A DNA stretch of 64,000 nucleotides from Clitoria ternatea (GCA_037962975.1 CM075671.1:39394501-39458500), one strand, 5' to 3'; positions 1 to 11,904 are shown, counted from the first letter of the stretch. Numbers and translations: made by a program. Notes: a model not told the origin generated them from the letters alone.

Positions 1-956
1 CGATTACCTACTGTGTAACACTGAAAATTTCAAAAGCTAATCGATTACAGCTCAAGGCGTAATCGATTAGAGTCATGCCAGAATTTGGGGAAAGTGCTTT
101 TTAGGTGGAAACCAGCTCATTTCTCCATATCTCTCAGACACCCATCACATGCAACGGCTAGGAACTCCACCAAGCTCCATCAAGGCTCTATAAATGCATG
201 TCAAACTTAAGCACAACAACAAGGAACAAGAAGCAATCAATCTTTAGTTGCCTTTGTGATTAATGAGTTCATTTCCTTGTATATTCTGAAATCTTTGAGC
301 TAGAATTTGTATATCCTCTCTTGTTGAGAGTTAGAAATTGTGTGAGCTTTCAATTGCCTATTCACTCTGTTGAGAGCATATATCTTGTAAACATCATCAC
401 CAAACACCAAGGTTTTCACTCTAGGTTGAGTGGTCATAAAGGTTGGGGTTCAACCTTTGGGTTATTGAGAGATTGTGAGATTGGGTGGGTTACCCTTTGC
501 TTGTGAGGATTAAGTTCTTGAATGTGGGACACTAGGAAGCTACAATTGCTCAAAGCTTGTAATCTCTAATTCTCAATAGTGGAAATCCTTCAAGTGGGTT
601 GCTTGAAGGCGAGACGTACACCGGGGTGGTGGAACTCGTTAAATTGGTTTGCAAGCTCTTCTCCCTTACTCTTTTACATTCATACATTGCATTTGATTGG
701 TTTGTTGTTGATTGATTGTGATTTACCTACTTGAGCTTGCTTGAACTAGTTGCTTTAAAGTGTTGCACACCAAGTGCTCGATAAATTGCTTCAGCAATAT
801 TTACTACTTAATTTGCATTGACTCTTGTACTAAACTTGCCTTCTCTTGTATAAACTTTAAACTTATGATAAAAGAACTAAGTTCAAAGGCATTCCAAGCA
901 AAGTTTTAAAAACTCAATTCACCCCCCTCTTGAGTATTGAGGCCACTTGAATAACA
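1..956 (+). mobile_element. 3' part of a Sirevirus-like Ty1/copia LTR
   Basis: No coding capacity is visible; the one short ORF here looks accidental. The stretch near the end, with a run of C inside tcaattcacccccctcttga (about 914-932), is the hallmark I know from the 3' end of Sirevirus (SIRE1-like) LTRs. The sequence then closes on ataaca at 956. The first 80 bases hold ATCGATTA-type palindromes, common in legume copia LTRs. Directly after 956 the sequence changes to Athila-type leader (element H), so this is probably the 3' LTR of a plus-strand copia element inserted in H, with the rest lying left of the window. The left end and target-site duplication cannot be checked. Confidence 0.6.
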
Positions 957-1303
957 TAGAGTAGTCACCCAGTGTAACTCTCCTCTGTTCCATTTATTGC
1001 TGTTCTTTTTGCTTTTTCTCCTTTCTAAGCTTATGCTCTAACAAATCAATATCAGGATCAAAGAAGAATAGCTCTCCTCTGTTCCTTGATTGCATACACC
1101 AAATATTAGACACAAACAATTCAAAGCTACTGATACTACTACACACAAACTATTGCTTTACTAAAAATAAGAATTAAACTACTACCAAATGTGAAACAAA
1201 ATTAAACATTCAGTCTAGTACCGGTCCAAGGATTGTTGATGTTACTCAACAATCCCCGGCAACGGCGCAATTAAGTTGATGCATAAATCCTGAATCATTA
1301 ACT
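957..1303 (-). mobile_element. Leader and start of gag of Athila-type element H
   Basis: Read on the minus strand, this matches the leader/gag start of element A (about 48030-48385): the same gag-start region, with similar words such as a tgatcctgatattgatttgt run, is present in both. It contains the primer-binding site and no intact ORF. The segment is cut at 956/957 by the copia LTR, so the rest of H is expected beyond the left edge. Relative to A it has about 26 extra bases between LTR end and PBS, a partial copy of the LTR end (tgatgcat occurs at both 1278 and 1304). Confidence 0.7.
1251..1270 (-). promoter_or_regulatory. Primer-binding site of H (tRNA-Asp type)
   Basis: The minus strand reads TTGCGCCGTTGCCGGGGATT. 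It differs from the canonical Athila/Calypso PBS (complement of the 3' end of plant tRNA-Asp) only at the second base. It primes minus-strand DNA synthesis during reverse transcription. Confidence 0.75.
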
Positions 1304-2871
1304 TGATGCATAACTCTCAGGGGATTTATATTCTTTTGGAAAGCGCACCAATCCTTAAATTTGTAATATATTTGATCGTCCCATAGGGATTAAGGTAATT
1401 ACCACAATCTTGGACTAGCACAAGCTGAACCAACACAAGCAGAGAGAATTCATTCTATTTTTGTTGTTTTAAACTTTCTATGTTTTTGTATTTTTAGAAA
1501 CAATATAGAAGATGAAGTGTGATTAATAGAAGATAGGTTAGGATTACTCCAGCTTATAACTTTATCAAGAAACATGCAATTGAAGTTCAATTAAGCTTCA
1601 GATGCAAGAGGACAATTCACAGATGGTTAATCCCTAATCCCTTAGGTAATTAACACTAATTCCTAAGCATTAAACCCTAATCCCTTAGGAGTTCAGTGAC
1701 AGAGAAATCTAATGTGAAATTAGGGGTTGAACCCTAACTATTCACCTAATTATTATGCCTGAATTAGTTAGGAAGCCAGAAGTTACCTAAGCCTCAACCC
1801 TGATTCCTCACTGGTGAGATTCTTTATTTGGATCTGAATTTGTCAATTCAACAGAGTAGATCCACTTCTCAGCTTGTTCTTTTCTTACTTCAGAAGATAA
1901 TTTCCTCAATGCAGCTTTAAGATTCCATCGAAAACTTTCGCAATCCCAACCCCAGGGGTTTAGAAACCCATGGATGTGGAATCAGTCGAAGGAATATGAA
2001 GAGACATGGACGAGAGAATTTAAAGAGAGAAAAGAATTAGAGAGAGATTAGAAATGAGAAAATGAATCGTGTTATTGCTTCTGTGTGTGTCTCCTTTCTA
2101 GAGAGTATTTACAAATATATAAAGATAACTTAAACTAACTAACTAACTAACTCTAATTAATTACAAGAGAAACTTAATTAATAATTAAACTAACTAAACT
2201 AATTACATGATTACAAAGAAATAATTAATTACAAGACATTACTTAAATTACTAAGGTACAACAGAAAACAGTAACTGATACATCTAATTAGTGGGAACTG
2301 CAGCACTTCACTTGGAGGGAAAAAAACAACAAACTGAATAAACAGAATCACACTTGAGCGTGATTTACTGGCGCTTAAGCAAGATCGTTAATTTATGCAT
2401 TCTGTGACTTCACGCTGTAGCGTGATCGAGATGCGCTTAAGCGTGAAGTTGAATTAATGAATGCAATGGAATCACGCTTGGGTGTGACTGAGTGAGCTTG
2501 GGCATGATCGAAGGCGGCATGCTGTGACATTTACGTGGACTGCATGGTGACCTTTAGCTTGAGCGTGGTACTTCCAAGCTTAAGCGTGAAGTTTTAATTC
2601 CTTACTGCACCTAATAAACAAATAAATGCCTAGCGTATATACGTTGGGTGTCTAGCGTATATACGCTGGGTTAGTGAATTTATAAATAAACAAATTTCCT
2701 TAACTACTTTATCTTTTTGATCATTTTCTTGCATAATTCAAACATTTTTGAATTAAATAAATAAAACCAGAATTAATGACAATTTATTAAATAATAATGC
2801 CAAACTAAACAAAATTAAATGGATTAACTTAAATTAAAGGTGAAATTATTAAGTCTTTTCAAGACTTATCA
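1304..2871 (-). mobile_element. 5' LTR of Athila-type element H
   Basis: On the minus strand it starts TGATAAGTCTTGAAAAG and ends GCATCA, the same termini as the 3' LTR of element A (57596-59202), with recognisable similarity along its length. It is about 1568 bp against 1607 bp in A. It contains CGCTTAAGCG-type palindromes (about 2350-2590) and two GCGTATATACG-type palindromes (about 2630-2670). The five bases after it, atagt (2872-2876), would be one copy of the target-site duplication; the other copy is outside the window. It interrupts CACTA1. Confidence 0.8.
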
Positions 2872-2878
2872 ATAGTTT

Positions 2879-3102
2879 GGGATGAACAAGTATTTTTTAT
2901 ACCTCATTAGTATGTACAAGTTAAGAATTATTTTAAAATTTGATAAACTTTCAGTAACTTGCATTTTATGTTGTTCTCTAGGTGCATATTTGGTTGTGGT
3001 TGAATTTGATTTGACCACTCTCATTTTGTATACTTAGAGACCAATGCGAAATGTTACCGAAATTTGATTAAATTTTAAAATAACTTCTAACCTGTATATA
3101 TC
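2879..3102 (+). repeat. Foldback (MITE-like) palindrome, truncated copy
   Basis: This segment is homologous to the complete 252-bp imperfect palindrome at 20064-20315. The left arm (gtacaagttaagaattattt, about 2913) recurs inverted near 3080-3095. The outer part of the right arm is lost because a deletion joins it directly to the transposase coding sequence at about 3103. Confidence 0.65.
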
Positions 3103-3103
3103 A

Positions 3104-6100
3104 TTTATAGAATTTGTAGCGAGGAATGCTGAGGAGGTGAATGGAAGGTATTTTTTCCCTTGTGTTAAATGCTTGAACCTGCATCGGCTAGACTTGAAAA
3201 AGGTGTGACAACATCTATTGTGTGATGGATTTCTTTTTAGTTATACCCGTTGGATATGGCACGGTGAAGATGTAGTGGTGCCAAGTTCCAGCTCTCAAAC
3301 TAAAAACCGAAGCTCGATGGATGACATCGATGTCGACATGGATGACCGACTTGAGGATACGATCCATGATGTGGGGGTAGAAGGTTTTAAGAAAGCTCAT
3401 GTATATACGACTCTGTGTGAGGATTTTGAGTAGCCATTGTATCAAATTCCGTCAATTTCATGAGGTTATCAGCAGTTTTGCGATAGTTTAATTTGAAAAA
3501 ATGGGTGGATGGATAAAAGTTTCACTGACTTACTGAAGTTGTTGAAAGAAATGCTCCCAGGTAGAAACACCTTGCCGAATTGTAACTATGAGGCCAAAAA
3601 GGTGTTGTGTCCTATGGGTTTAGAGTATGAGAAAATACATGCATGCCTAAATGATTGTGTATCATTCCAGGGTGAGTATGAAATACTACATCGATGTCCT
3701 AGGTGTGAGGTGTCATGGTATAAGAAGAAAGAGGCTGATTCTGATGAGGTCTATACTAAAGGGTCTCCTGCAAATGTGTTATGGTATCTACCCATAGTTC
3801 CAAGACTAAAGCGTCTGTTTGCCAATGTAGATGATGCAAAACTTATGAGATGGCATGCTGATGAAACGGTTATTGACGGACTACTTAGGCATCCGGCCGA
3901 TGGATCGCAGTGGAAGGAAATGGATACATTTTTTTGGATTTTACCCATGAACCAAGAAATGTTAGGCTTGCACTAGCCATAGACGATATGAACCCGTTTG
4001 GGAACCTGAGCATAAACCATAGTTTGTGGCCTGTTTTGTTATTCGTTTACAACACGCCGCCATAGCTATGCATGAAACGGAAGTATGTTATGTTATCAAT
4101 CATGATTTCTGGTCCACGACAACTGGGGAATGACATTGATGTATATTTGACTCCATTAGTTGAAGACCTCAAAATGTTATCGAAAGACGGGGTTGATGTG
4201 TTTGACGGGTTTGCGGGGTAATCATTCAAATTACGTGCCATGTTATTTTGCACGATCAATGACTTTCCAGCGTATGTAACGTATCCGGGTACAACATGAA
4301 GGGTCATAAAGCTTGTCCTATATGTGAGGAGGGAACTAGTTCTGTGCTGCTGCACCATGGTAGGAAAAATGTTTATCTTCGACATCAAAGGTTTCTTAAA
4401 GTGAATCATCCATTTCGTAGGTTAAAGAAGTCATTCAACGGTGCGCAAGATTTTGAAATGGCTCATCCACCATTATCTGGTCGCCAGACATATGAAAAGG
4501 TGAAAGACGTCAACATGGTGTTTGGTAATTGTGAAAGACAATCCACCGCACAAAACCACTAGAAGAAAAAGTTAATATTTTTTGTCCTACCATATTAGAT
4601 GAAGCTTGATGAAAGACACTACATTGATGTAATGCATGTGGAGAAAAATATGTGCGACAATTTGGTTGCAACACTCTTAAACATACCCAAGAAGACTAAG
4701 GATGGCCTAAATTCGCATATGGACTTAGAGTTGATGGGTATACGTCAAGATTTGCATCCATAATCAAAGGGCAAAAGAATATTTTTGCCCCTAGCATGTC
4801 ATACGTTGTCCAGAAAAGAAAAGCAAAGTCTGTGTGAATCGTTACGTAGTGTGAAAGTTCTGTCTGGTTATGGCTTGAACCTCAACACTTGGGTTTCCAT
4901 GAAAGATTTGAAGTTAGTTAGGTTGAAGTCTCACGATTGTCATATGTTGATGCAATTGTTTCTACCTATCGCCATTCGTGACATTCTTCCTAAAAATGTG
5001 AGAAATGTCATAACAAGACCGTGTTTAGTTTTTAATGCCATATGTTGCAAAGTAATCGTCGCTGACGAATTGAATGTGTTAGAACAGGAAGTATCACTTA
5101 TACTATGTCAGCTTGAAATGGATTTTCCGCCTTCTTTTTTTGACATAATGGTCCACTTAATCATCCATTTGGTGAGAGAGGTTCGTTTGTTCCTACGGTG
5201 GATGTATCCCGTTGAGCGATATATGAAGATATTAAAAGGGTATATGAAGAATCAACGTCGTCCTGAAGCTTCGATTGTGGAAAGGTGTATTGCAGAGGAA
5301 GCTATTGAGTTTTGCACTAATTATATGTCACATGTTGAAAGCATTGGTATTCTGAAGACTCGTCATGATGGGCGATTGGATGAGAAAGGTACGATTGGTA
5401 AAAAATAAAGAGCATGCCACGTGATGATGTCCTCCAAGTGTACTTGTATATTTTGAACAACACGAACAACGTGCAACCGTATCTAACCACTCACAAAGAG
5501 TTAGTCAAGAGAAACAACCCTAGAATGACTGAAAAGTGGGTGTTGAATGAACACAACAAGACATTCATGCAATGGTTCCAAATGACCGTTATGAAAGATA
5601 CATCTGCTTCTGTGACATTACATCGACTGGCACAGGGCCCGAACTTTAATGTCTTCGTATTTTATAGGTATGACATAAATAATTATTCATTTTATAAAAG
5701 AACATAGGATGAGAAGAGTATAAATCAAAATAGTAGAGTTATGGTTGTGGCTCAATCAATGAATTTCTCAACTTCAAAGGACAACAACCCTGTCATGGCT
5801 GACCAGTGTACTTTGGTGTGATTGAAGATATATGGGAAGTCGATTATAGTCTTTTCACCGTTCTTGTGTTTAAATGCAAATGGGTTAACAATAAAAACGG
5901 TGTCAAAACTGATGATTTTGGATTTATATTGGTAGACCTCAACAGGATAGGTCATAAGGAGGAACCATTCATTATGGCAACGCAAGTGAAGGAAGTTTTT
6001 TATGTTACTGGCCCAGCTGACAAAAGATGGTCAATTGTTATCCAAGGTAGACACAACATTGGAGACCCCAGCCTTGAAGTTATAGAAATTTCATCCGCCA

Positions 6101-6204
6101 TAACACGTATTCTGTCATCTGTCGTGGAACATAACATAGATGATGTAGTTTCCAGTCGTCATGACAACCATGAAGGCTTGTGGGAAAATATACCATCTTC
6201 ATAG
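3104..6204 (+). pseudogene. CACTA tnp2-type transposase (TNPD-like), broken
   Basis: The transposase cuts and joins the transposon ends in the nucleus. Blocks in order: the transposase-associated N-terminal region (about 3110-3440, homologous to codons from about 25 onward in CACTA2); a Transposase_21-like part (3509-4560, with a C-x2-C pair in 'RCPRCEVSW' and 'KACPICEE', and NPFG at about 3990); a DUF4218-like block (4785-5408, with 'KSHDCHMLMQ' and 'LPKNVR'); and a DUF4216-like exon (5806-6204, with 'YFGVIEDIWEVDY'). An intron donor is plausible at about 5668. The start codon and first two dozen codons are missing through a deletion near 3103. In-frame stops occur, for example at 3433, 3974, 4559 and 4762, so it is not expected to make an active enzyme. 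Confidence 0.85.
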
Positions 6205-6337
6205 GGTATGAATGATTGTATTGAATGTTATGTTAATGAATCATTGCATTAAATGTTATATTAATTATTCATTGTATTAATCATGTTACAAGTACTATGT
6301 GTTAACATTTTGTTTTTCCTTGTTTGGACAGATACTC

Positions 6338-9114
6338 ATGGCTGACCAGGATCCACCTACTAGGTCCGACTCACAGGCTACAGGTTCCTCTAATCAGAAG
6401 AGTAGAGGTGTTACACGGATACAGGATATTGCACTCAGGCGTCATCGGGGAGAGAGGTTGCATATTGATGTCGATGTCAACACTAGTAGATTTGGTGGAC
6501 CACATGGCTCAAAGTTTAGTAGTTACTTGGGAGTCGTGGCATGCACGAAGGTGCCCATTATTATCCCCGACTGGGATAATGTCGAGGAGGTCATGAAGAA
6601 CCATATCTGGAGTGATATTCTAGTAAGTTAAATATGTTATATTAATTATGTTATATTAATTATTTTAATGTATTGTTTCATGTAATTCATATACTGACTA
6701 TTTCCCCCTTGTAGGACTCTTGGAATATACCAGCACATGATATACTAAGGAGGAAGATCCTCAGTATTATTGCTAAGAGATGGAGGTCATTCAAGTCCTC
6801 ACTCACCAGCAGGTATGTAAGGACTTTAAATTCTTAATCAACAGTTTACCATTTGTATTATCAATTTTTACTTCACCTTATTTTAACTGTGAATTGTAGG
6901 TATATATTCGGGGAGGAGCGAGGACAGTTCCCCAGAGAGAAATATACCTTCATTGATCGGGAGACTTGGGATGCCTTTGTTGCATCTAGGCATACCGACC
7001 GGTGGAAGGTACGTTGGTATTTAGCATGATTAAATCATTTATAATTTAAACGTAACTCTAACTCATTTTCTTTCTTGTTGCAGGACGTATGACAGAAGGC
7101 ACAACGCATTCGGAAGCTGAATGACTGCCCCCACAGATTGTCGTGTGGGGGTTACCGATTATTGGAAAAGCGTGTGGCCCAGGAGAAGGCCAGTCAGTGT
7201 CAGGCTAGCCAACCTAACACTGGTATTGTGGATCCCCCTTCCCCACCTGCACGCCATGAGAAATAGAAGCGGGCCAAGGTCAAAAAGAGTGGGGAATACA
7301 CTTCCTCACACGCTCAGGAGGTCGCCTAATAAATAGTAAGTATCCGCCACATTATTTAATGATTTTTGGTTTACATAAAACCTTGAACATTAACTTATTT
7401 GGTTTCAGGATTCCTTGGTTGAGCAATCAACCCAAGGCTCTTTCATAGCCCATGGTAGGTAGGACATCTTGACCACCGCCATCGGCAGGCCAGAGTACCC
7501 AGGAAGGGTGTGTGCTATTGGTCGAGGTCACGGTAAGTTTGAAATGACACTATCCTTTTATTTTATTTTCTATTAATCAATTATGGTTTAATCATTCATA
7601 TTTCACAGGCCTCCGGAGCTATTATGGTGCTCCTGACCCTGCACCCTCCGTTGAGCAGTTGGTGGAGTAGAAGGTTGAGTCGAGGGTGGCTGTTATGAAG
7701 GCTGAGTATCAAAAAGAGATTACGAAGCTATAGCAAGAGATGGCCCGATTCAAGGAGGAGATGAAGGCCTCACTCAGTCATCACCAAGAGCCTACTGCAC
7801 CAGCTACCGACCCACAGGTTGGATTCCTTATAGTATTTAACTGTTCATTGTTTATAATTTGTTTCTTTCATTGTTGGATAACTTCTGCTTTATGTGTAAA
7901 TATGTAGGTACGGAGGGTTAGCACTAAGGGGTCGTGCACTGTACTTGACCCTGACGATGATGGGGTCGAGGCTGCGGATACCCATCAATGTGACCTATAC
8001 ATTGATGGGTCGGAGGAGCTAGTTTCCACTGGCATAGTCTATAACTTAGGCCCTATGGTTCACCATCAGTCATTACCTAATGGTATGTCCAGGGTCTCTG
8101 TTGCACTCATCCTCGAGAAGGATGTTGCTGTGCCAGTGGCAACTCCAGAGGTGAAGACCATCGGTCAGGCGGTGGGATACTTTCTTATGTGGCCCAACAG
8201 ACTCCTATCGGTTGCTCCTACACAGGTATAAACCTAAAACACTAACTTATTTTGTTATATTGTCAATTATGGTACAAACTATGATGGTTTTAATTGTTCA
8301 ACAAGAAGCAGGACCGGCATTAAAGAAGCCAGACCCCATCAATAATCTGATCCAGATGCTATGGCAGGTCGAGGCTGAGCTAGGAGAGGACGCTCTTCAG
8401 GTCCCATGGCAGCCACTGGTGTTCGGCCGTCCAAGTTCACTACCGGTTTACATTACACGGAGTGACTTGTGTGAGATTATGATGGGGTCGACGATGCTGA
8501 ACATATCCATCATTCAGCTGTGGGAGCTGTAAGTATATCATTTTATGTTCAATTATTTGATTATACAAGTTATTTATCACTAACTATGTCTAACTTGTTT
8601 AGGTTTCTGCATAAAATCTGTATGGACTTGGGTTTCGATAAAACTTATGGTTTCTTAGAGCCCTCTTTCACACAGAGGAAAGGAAACAGCAAGGAGGACA
8701 CCCAGGCATACATCCAGAATTGGATGTATGAGTCTAAGAAGGGTGTATACCTGGCCCCGTATCATAAAGGGTAAGATTCTATTCCATAATTATTGTCCAT
8801 TAAGTTTTACATTTTGAAGTCTTACTTATCACTGGTAACTGCAGCGCTCATTGGACGCTCTTGGTGATCTGTCCCCGGGATTCAGTGACTTTATACTTTG
8901 ATTCTGTGCACGGGACTGTTCCACAAGACCTCAGGACCATAGTAGACGCATAAGTTAATCCCTAAAAAATAAATACAAATTCGATTACATCATTTTTGGT
9001 CTTATACGATTCTAACTTATCTTGTGTTTTATATTGACGTAGGGCGGTCGTTGGATACAGTCGACTGCATGGAAGTAAGTACACCGGAAGAAAACTTGTG
9101 TGGGTGTACCCGAA
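6338..9114 (+). pseudogene. TNPA-like CACTA protein with Ulp1-like protease domain, broken
   Basis: A multi-exon gene with visible GT-AG borders. Exons run approximately 6338-6623, 6715-6812, 6899-7009, 7084-7336, 7408-7530, 7609-7820, 7907-8226, 8308-8530, 8603-8772, 8844-8950 and 9043-9114. The first ATG follows a ttggacag acceptor. The N-terminal half resembles the plant En/Spm TNPA-type family ('GGPHGSKFSSYLG', 'RWRSFKSSLTSR', 'KLNDCPHRLSCGGY', 'TAIGRPEYPGRV'). The last exons resemble a C48 (Ulp1/SUMO protease) fold, with catalytic His in 'AHWTLLVI' and Asp in 'LYFDSV'. The Cys-bearing segment is absent because the element is truncated. Stops are seen in the 7084, 7408 and 7609 exons. In CACTA elements the TNPA partner binds subterminal repeats; the role of the Ulp1 domain is unproven. 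Confidence 0.75.
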
Positions 9115-9124
9115 AGTAAGTCCA

Positions 9125-9982
9125 CTAGACGATGTCACTCTGACACCATAGATTGATGAATCCCATTCCAATCCCACCTTGGTGCATCACGCGAGCGAAC
9201 CGGAAGAAGATGGTGACGGTGGGGGTGAAGCCTAGGTGTTTACCCAGGACTTCAAGAGAGAGGACTAGAGCCCAATCGTTGAGATGGAGTTGGCTGGGGG
9301 CGATGTCTAAAAAATGCAACACCTCCATCTCGAACTTGTTCAAGGGGAACCGGACTCCCACCTTGGTTATTGTATAATCGTGAAAATAAATAAAGTGGTC
9401 CCTCGGAATATGGTAGATCTGCTCTATGAGTGTAGGGGCAAAAAGGGTGAATGAATCGGTGAACTTCTTGGCGCGCCAATGATATTCAATTTCAAGTTCC
9501 ACCTGGTCTGAAGACTTGGCGAGGTGGCTGTATTTGGGGAGCACGTCCTGAGAAACCCAGAAATAAGGATCTTCAGCCTTACGAGCTAACCAATTTACTG
9601 TGTCCGCAATCATGAAGGTGTCGTCGGGGTCGTTCCTCAAAACTGAAGAGCCGACGGCGTCCATGGTTACAACGTGCGCTAAAAAAGGGACATGTGAGTA
9701 AAAGTCAGTATCATCAGCGTAGTAATGCACTATGCTGGAGTTCTCACTCCGGTCCAGAGACACAAGAGGAAGAGGTGAAGGAGGATTCCGAACTCCAGAA
9801 GTGGAAGACTCTGCCCGGGAGGTTGAGCCCAAGTTAACCAGAGTCATCCACCTGTGGATATCCATTTGAGTAAGCCAAGGTCCTTGGTGAGAAACCTCGG
9901 GTGGCCAGGATATCGAAGGGTTTGATATAATTTCACAAGAGGAATCTTGTTCCTGGTTGTGGTTAGAAGAAAAGGAAGACAT
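9125..9982 (-). CDS. Gypsy-type ORF with PF04195-like domain (285 codons, open)
   Basis: This is the longest uninterrupted ORF of the left half. The N-terminal 110 residues are Ser-rich and of low complexity. Residues about 165-260 resemble the 'putative gypsy type transposon' domain (PF04195): a Pro-Leu-x-x-Phe-x-x-x-Val-Leu segment, then 'APSQLHLNDW' and a Thr-rich 'FTPTVTIFFRF'. In family members this domain lies at the start of a gag-like polyprotein of Tat/Ogre-like or related Ty3 elements; its role is unknown. The last residues probably come from the junction with CACTA1, so the protein is truncated. The start at 9982 is the first ATG after the leader. Confidence 0.6.
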   Translation of the reverse strand: MSSFSSNHNQEQDSSCEIISNPSISWPPEVSHQGPWLTQMDIHRWMTLVNLGSTSRAESSTSGVRNPPSPLPLVSLDRSENSSIVHYYADDTDFYSHVPFLAHVVTMDAVGSSVLRNDPDDTFMIADTVNWLARKAEDPYFWVSQDVLPKYSHLAKSSDQVELEIEYHWRAKKFTDSFTLFAPTLIEQIYHIPRDHFIYFHDYTITKVGVRFPLNKFEMEVLHFLDIAPSQLHLNDWALVLSLEVLGKHLGFTPTVTIFFRFARVMHQGGIGMGFINLWCQSDIV

Positions 9983-10399
9983 GGTAAAGAGAGGGGTTCT
10001 TTAGAGGCTACCTGTAGGGATAATGCGAGCAGTTCTTCGAGTACGAGCTAGGATGAAGTGGGAGAACAAAAACAGACAGCGGTTGGGCAGAGTTTTGGTG
10101 AAAAATGAATGAAGTAAAATAGCAGAGACACTTGCTTTTATAGGCAAAGAAAAGGCATGGGCTAAAGTTCAACCGTCATGGCCCATGGATGAAGTAGAAG
10201 ACGAAGTGTTGCGGCCCAAAAAGAAGCGTCGTTTCACCTGGGAATGACGTCATCTGATGGCGCATGGAAAACACGACCAATTATGACTTGACACGTCAGT
10301 AATCCATGTGAAATGATAACTTTTACAGGTGAGGCGCATTAAATGCCTCACCTAACCCAAAGCATATCTGACTACGGTTGTGTTGGCACATCGGTACTC

Positions 10400-11904
10400 A
10401 CACCTCGATAATTTTCCGACCGGACTTTAAATAGTTCATTTATTATAGAAATACTACAAAAATAAACTAAGGGACAAATGATCCAGGGTGGTGACCAAGG
10501 CCCAGACCGGGGTCCAATAACACCATGCCATGTCATTAAAAAGGCTAGAAAGTTTATAACCGAAGTCTGAAATTGTTGATGACTACGAATTCATCCCTTA
10601 ACCCTGGCTCGTAACTAACAACCAAACAATGAGTCAGAGGAGGTATGGGCAACCTGATCCTACAGAAACTATAGCAACAGTAAGTTAGAAATTTGGTCAA
10701 ATCATTTCCTAAGCTAAGGTAAACACTATAAATGCAACTTATTTATTACTGAATAAGGATCTGATCGAATCCTGTAAGTTATCTCCGTAATATCATTTCC
10801 TTAGTGACCGTACTGACTTAAGCATCAAAGAATCTTATGCAGGTGCACCCCCTGTGTGGTTCTTTGATTCCAGTATGAACAGAACATCAATAGCCACCTT
10901 TACTTGAAGAACCTTGGATTCCCACTGAACCTAGGTGTATAATACCGTACTCCACTAAGGCGGTGTAAAACTGAGAATTAGTGATGTAACTGCGGTCAGG
11001 GTACTTGACCTTTGACCCCCGATCAAGATAGTCTACTCTAACCCCAGTTCTTGAGCAGAACAGTTACTATGCAACATTTGAAATTTTCGTTCATATACAG
11101 TGTTTTGCATAGTAAATGTCGACTGAATTATTAAGTCAAATAGTAATCATTCACTCGGTATATTTTAAATATTCAAAATCAGCCCTTTTTGAAATTTAGC
11201 AATATTATATCAGTCCTTACTAATTTTATAATAAGTAATATGAAGTTTAAATTTTAAAAATTTAAAATTTTCCATTAATAAAAATTTGTTGGTACTTTTA
11301 CGGTCTCCTTAAGATTGGTAAAAATCAAGATTTTACTCAAACCAATCATTTTTAAATAAGTCTACTTGAAATAGATTTTAGAAAATTTTCTTATAATTAA
11401 ACTTCACTTTCTTATAAATATTTTTAATTTTAAGTCACTTTATGTGAATTTAAAATTATTTAAAATATATTATTTTATTAAAATATTTCCAAATTTTCAA
11501 AAAAATTCTAGAAAATTATAAATAATACGTAGATTCAAAAGTTCTAAAGAACCATAATCTAATTCCTTCAAAATTTTATTTTAAAATTCTAATAAGAGTT
11601 AAATCGTAAATATGTAAAAATATAAATATAAAAACATAAAATAAAAGTTGTGAATAATAAAGATATTCAAAATTCTTAATATAATTTCCTTAATCAATGA
11701 ATACTAATTAAGTCATTTAAAATCTTCGTTCAAAATACATATATATTTTTATTATTTATTATTATTATTTTAACAAAATAATTAAATATAAGTACCCTAA
11801 ATTTTATAAAAACATTAATTAGTTAATAATCAACTAACTAATAATAAATATTTTTTTATTAAGACGATATTAATATGTATTTTCTATTTGAGTGGGATGT
11901 TACA
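10400..11904 (-). mobile_element. Probable 5' LTR of F
   Basis: The LTR start on the minus strand is TGTAACATCC at 11904. The end is set only approximately, near 10400, where the sequence reads TCGAGGTGTGAGTA, a degenerate match to an expected GGTGTTACA. No ORF is present. The 9983-10399 stretch between it and the ORF is leader without recognisable genes. Confidence 0.4.

Larger units (their letters stand above)
2872..9130 (+). mobile_element. CACTA (En/Spm) transposon CACTA1, autonomous type, decayed
   Basis: A fragment of a CACTA DNA transposon with the usual two-gene layout: a tnp2-type transposase (about 3104-6204) followed by a TNPA-like gene with a C-terminal Ulp1-like domain (6338 to about 9114). 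The 5' terminus is cut off by insertion of H at 2871. The 3' terminus is missing because the sequence switches to the minus-strand gypsy fragment F somewhere in 9115-9150. It belongs to the same family as CACTA2 (18318-21887), which supplies the expected CACTAGT terminal inverted repeat. Confidence 0.85.
9125..11904 (-). mobile_element. Ty3/gypsy fragment F (5' LTR, leader, first ORF)
   Basis: On the minus strand an LTR-like start TGTAACATCCCACTC lies at 11904. It is followed by about 1.5 kb of AT-rich DNA, a conserved-looking block (GGGGGTGCACCTGCATAAG, about 10831-10849) that I associate with LTRs of PF04195-containing gypsy elements, a leader, and an ORF at 9982-9125. Everything downstream (protease, RT, integrase, 3' LTR) is missing; the sequence joins the CACTA1 Ulp1-like gene near 9115-9150. 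Alternatively GGATGTTACA at 11904 could be the 3' end of a plus-strand LTR of element E, but no tRNA-Met-type PBS follows it. Confidence 0.55.

Noticed and set aside
321..506. 61-codon plus-strand ORF
   Set aside because: It lies in the Sirevirus LTR, has no recognisable domain and is short enough to be chance.
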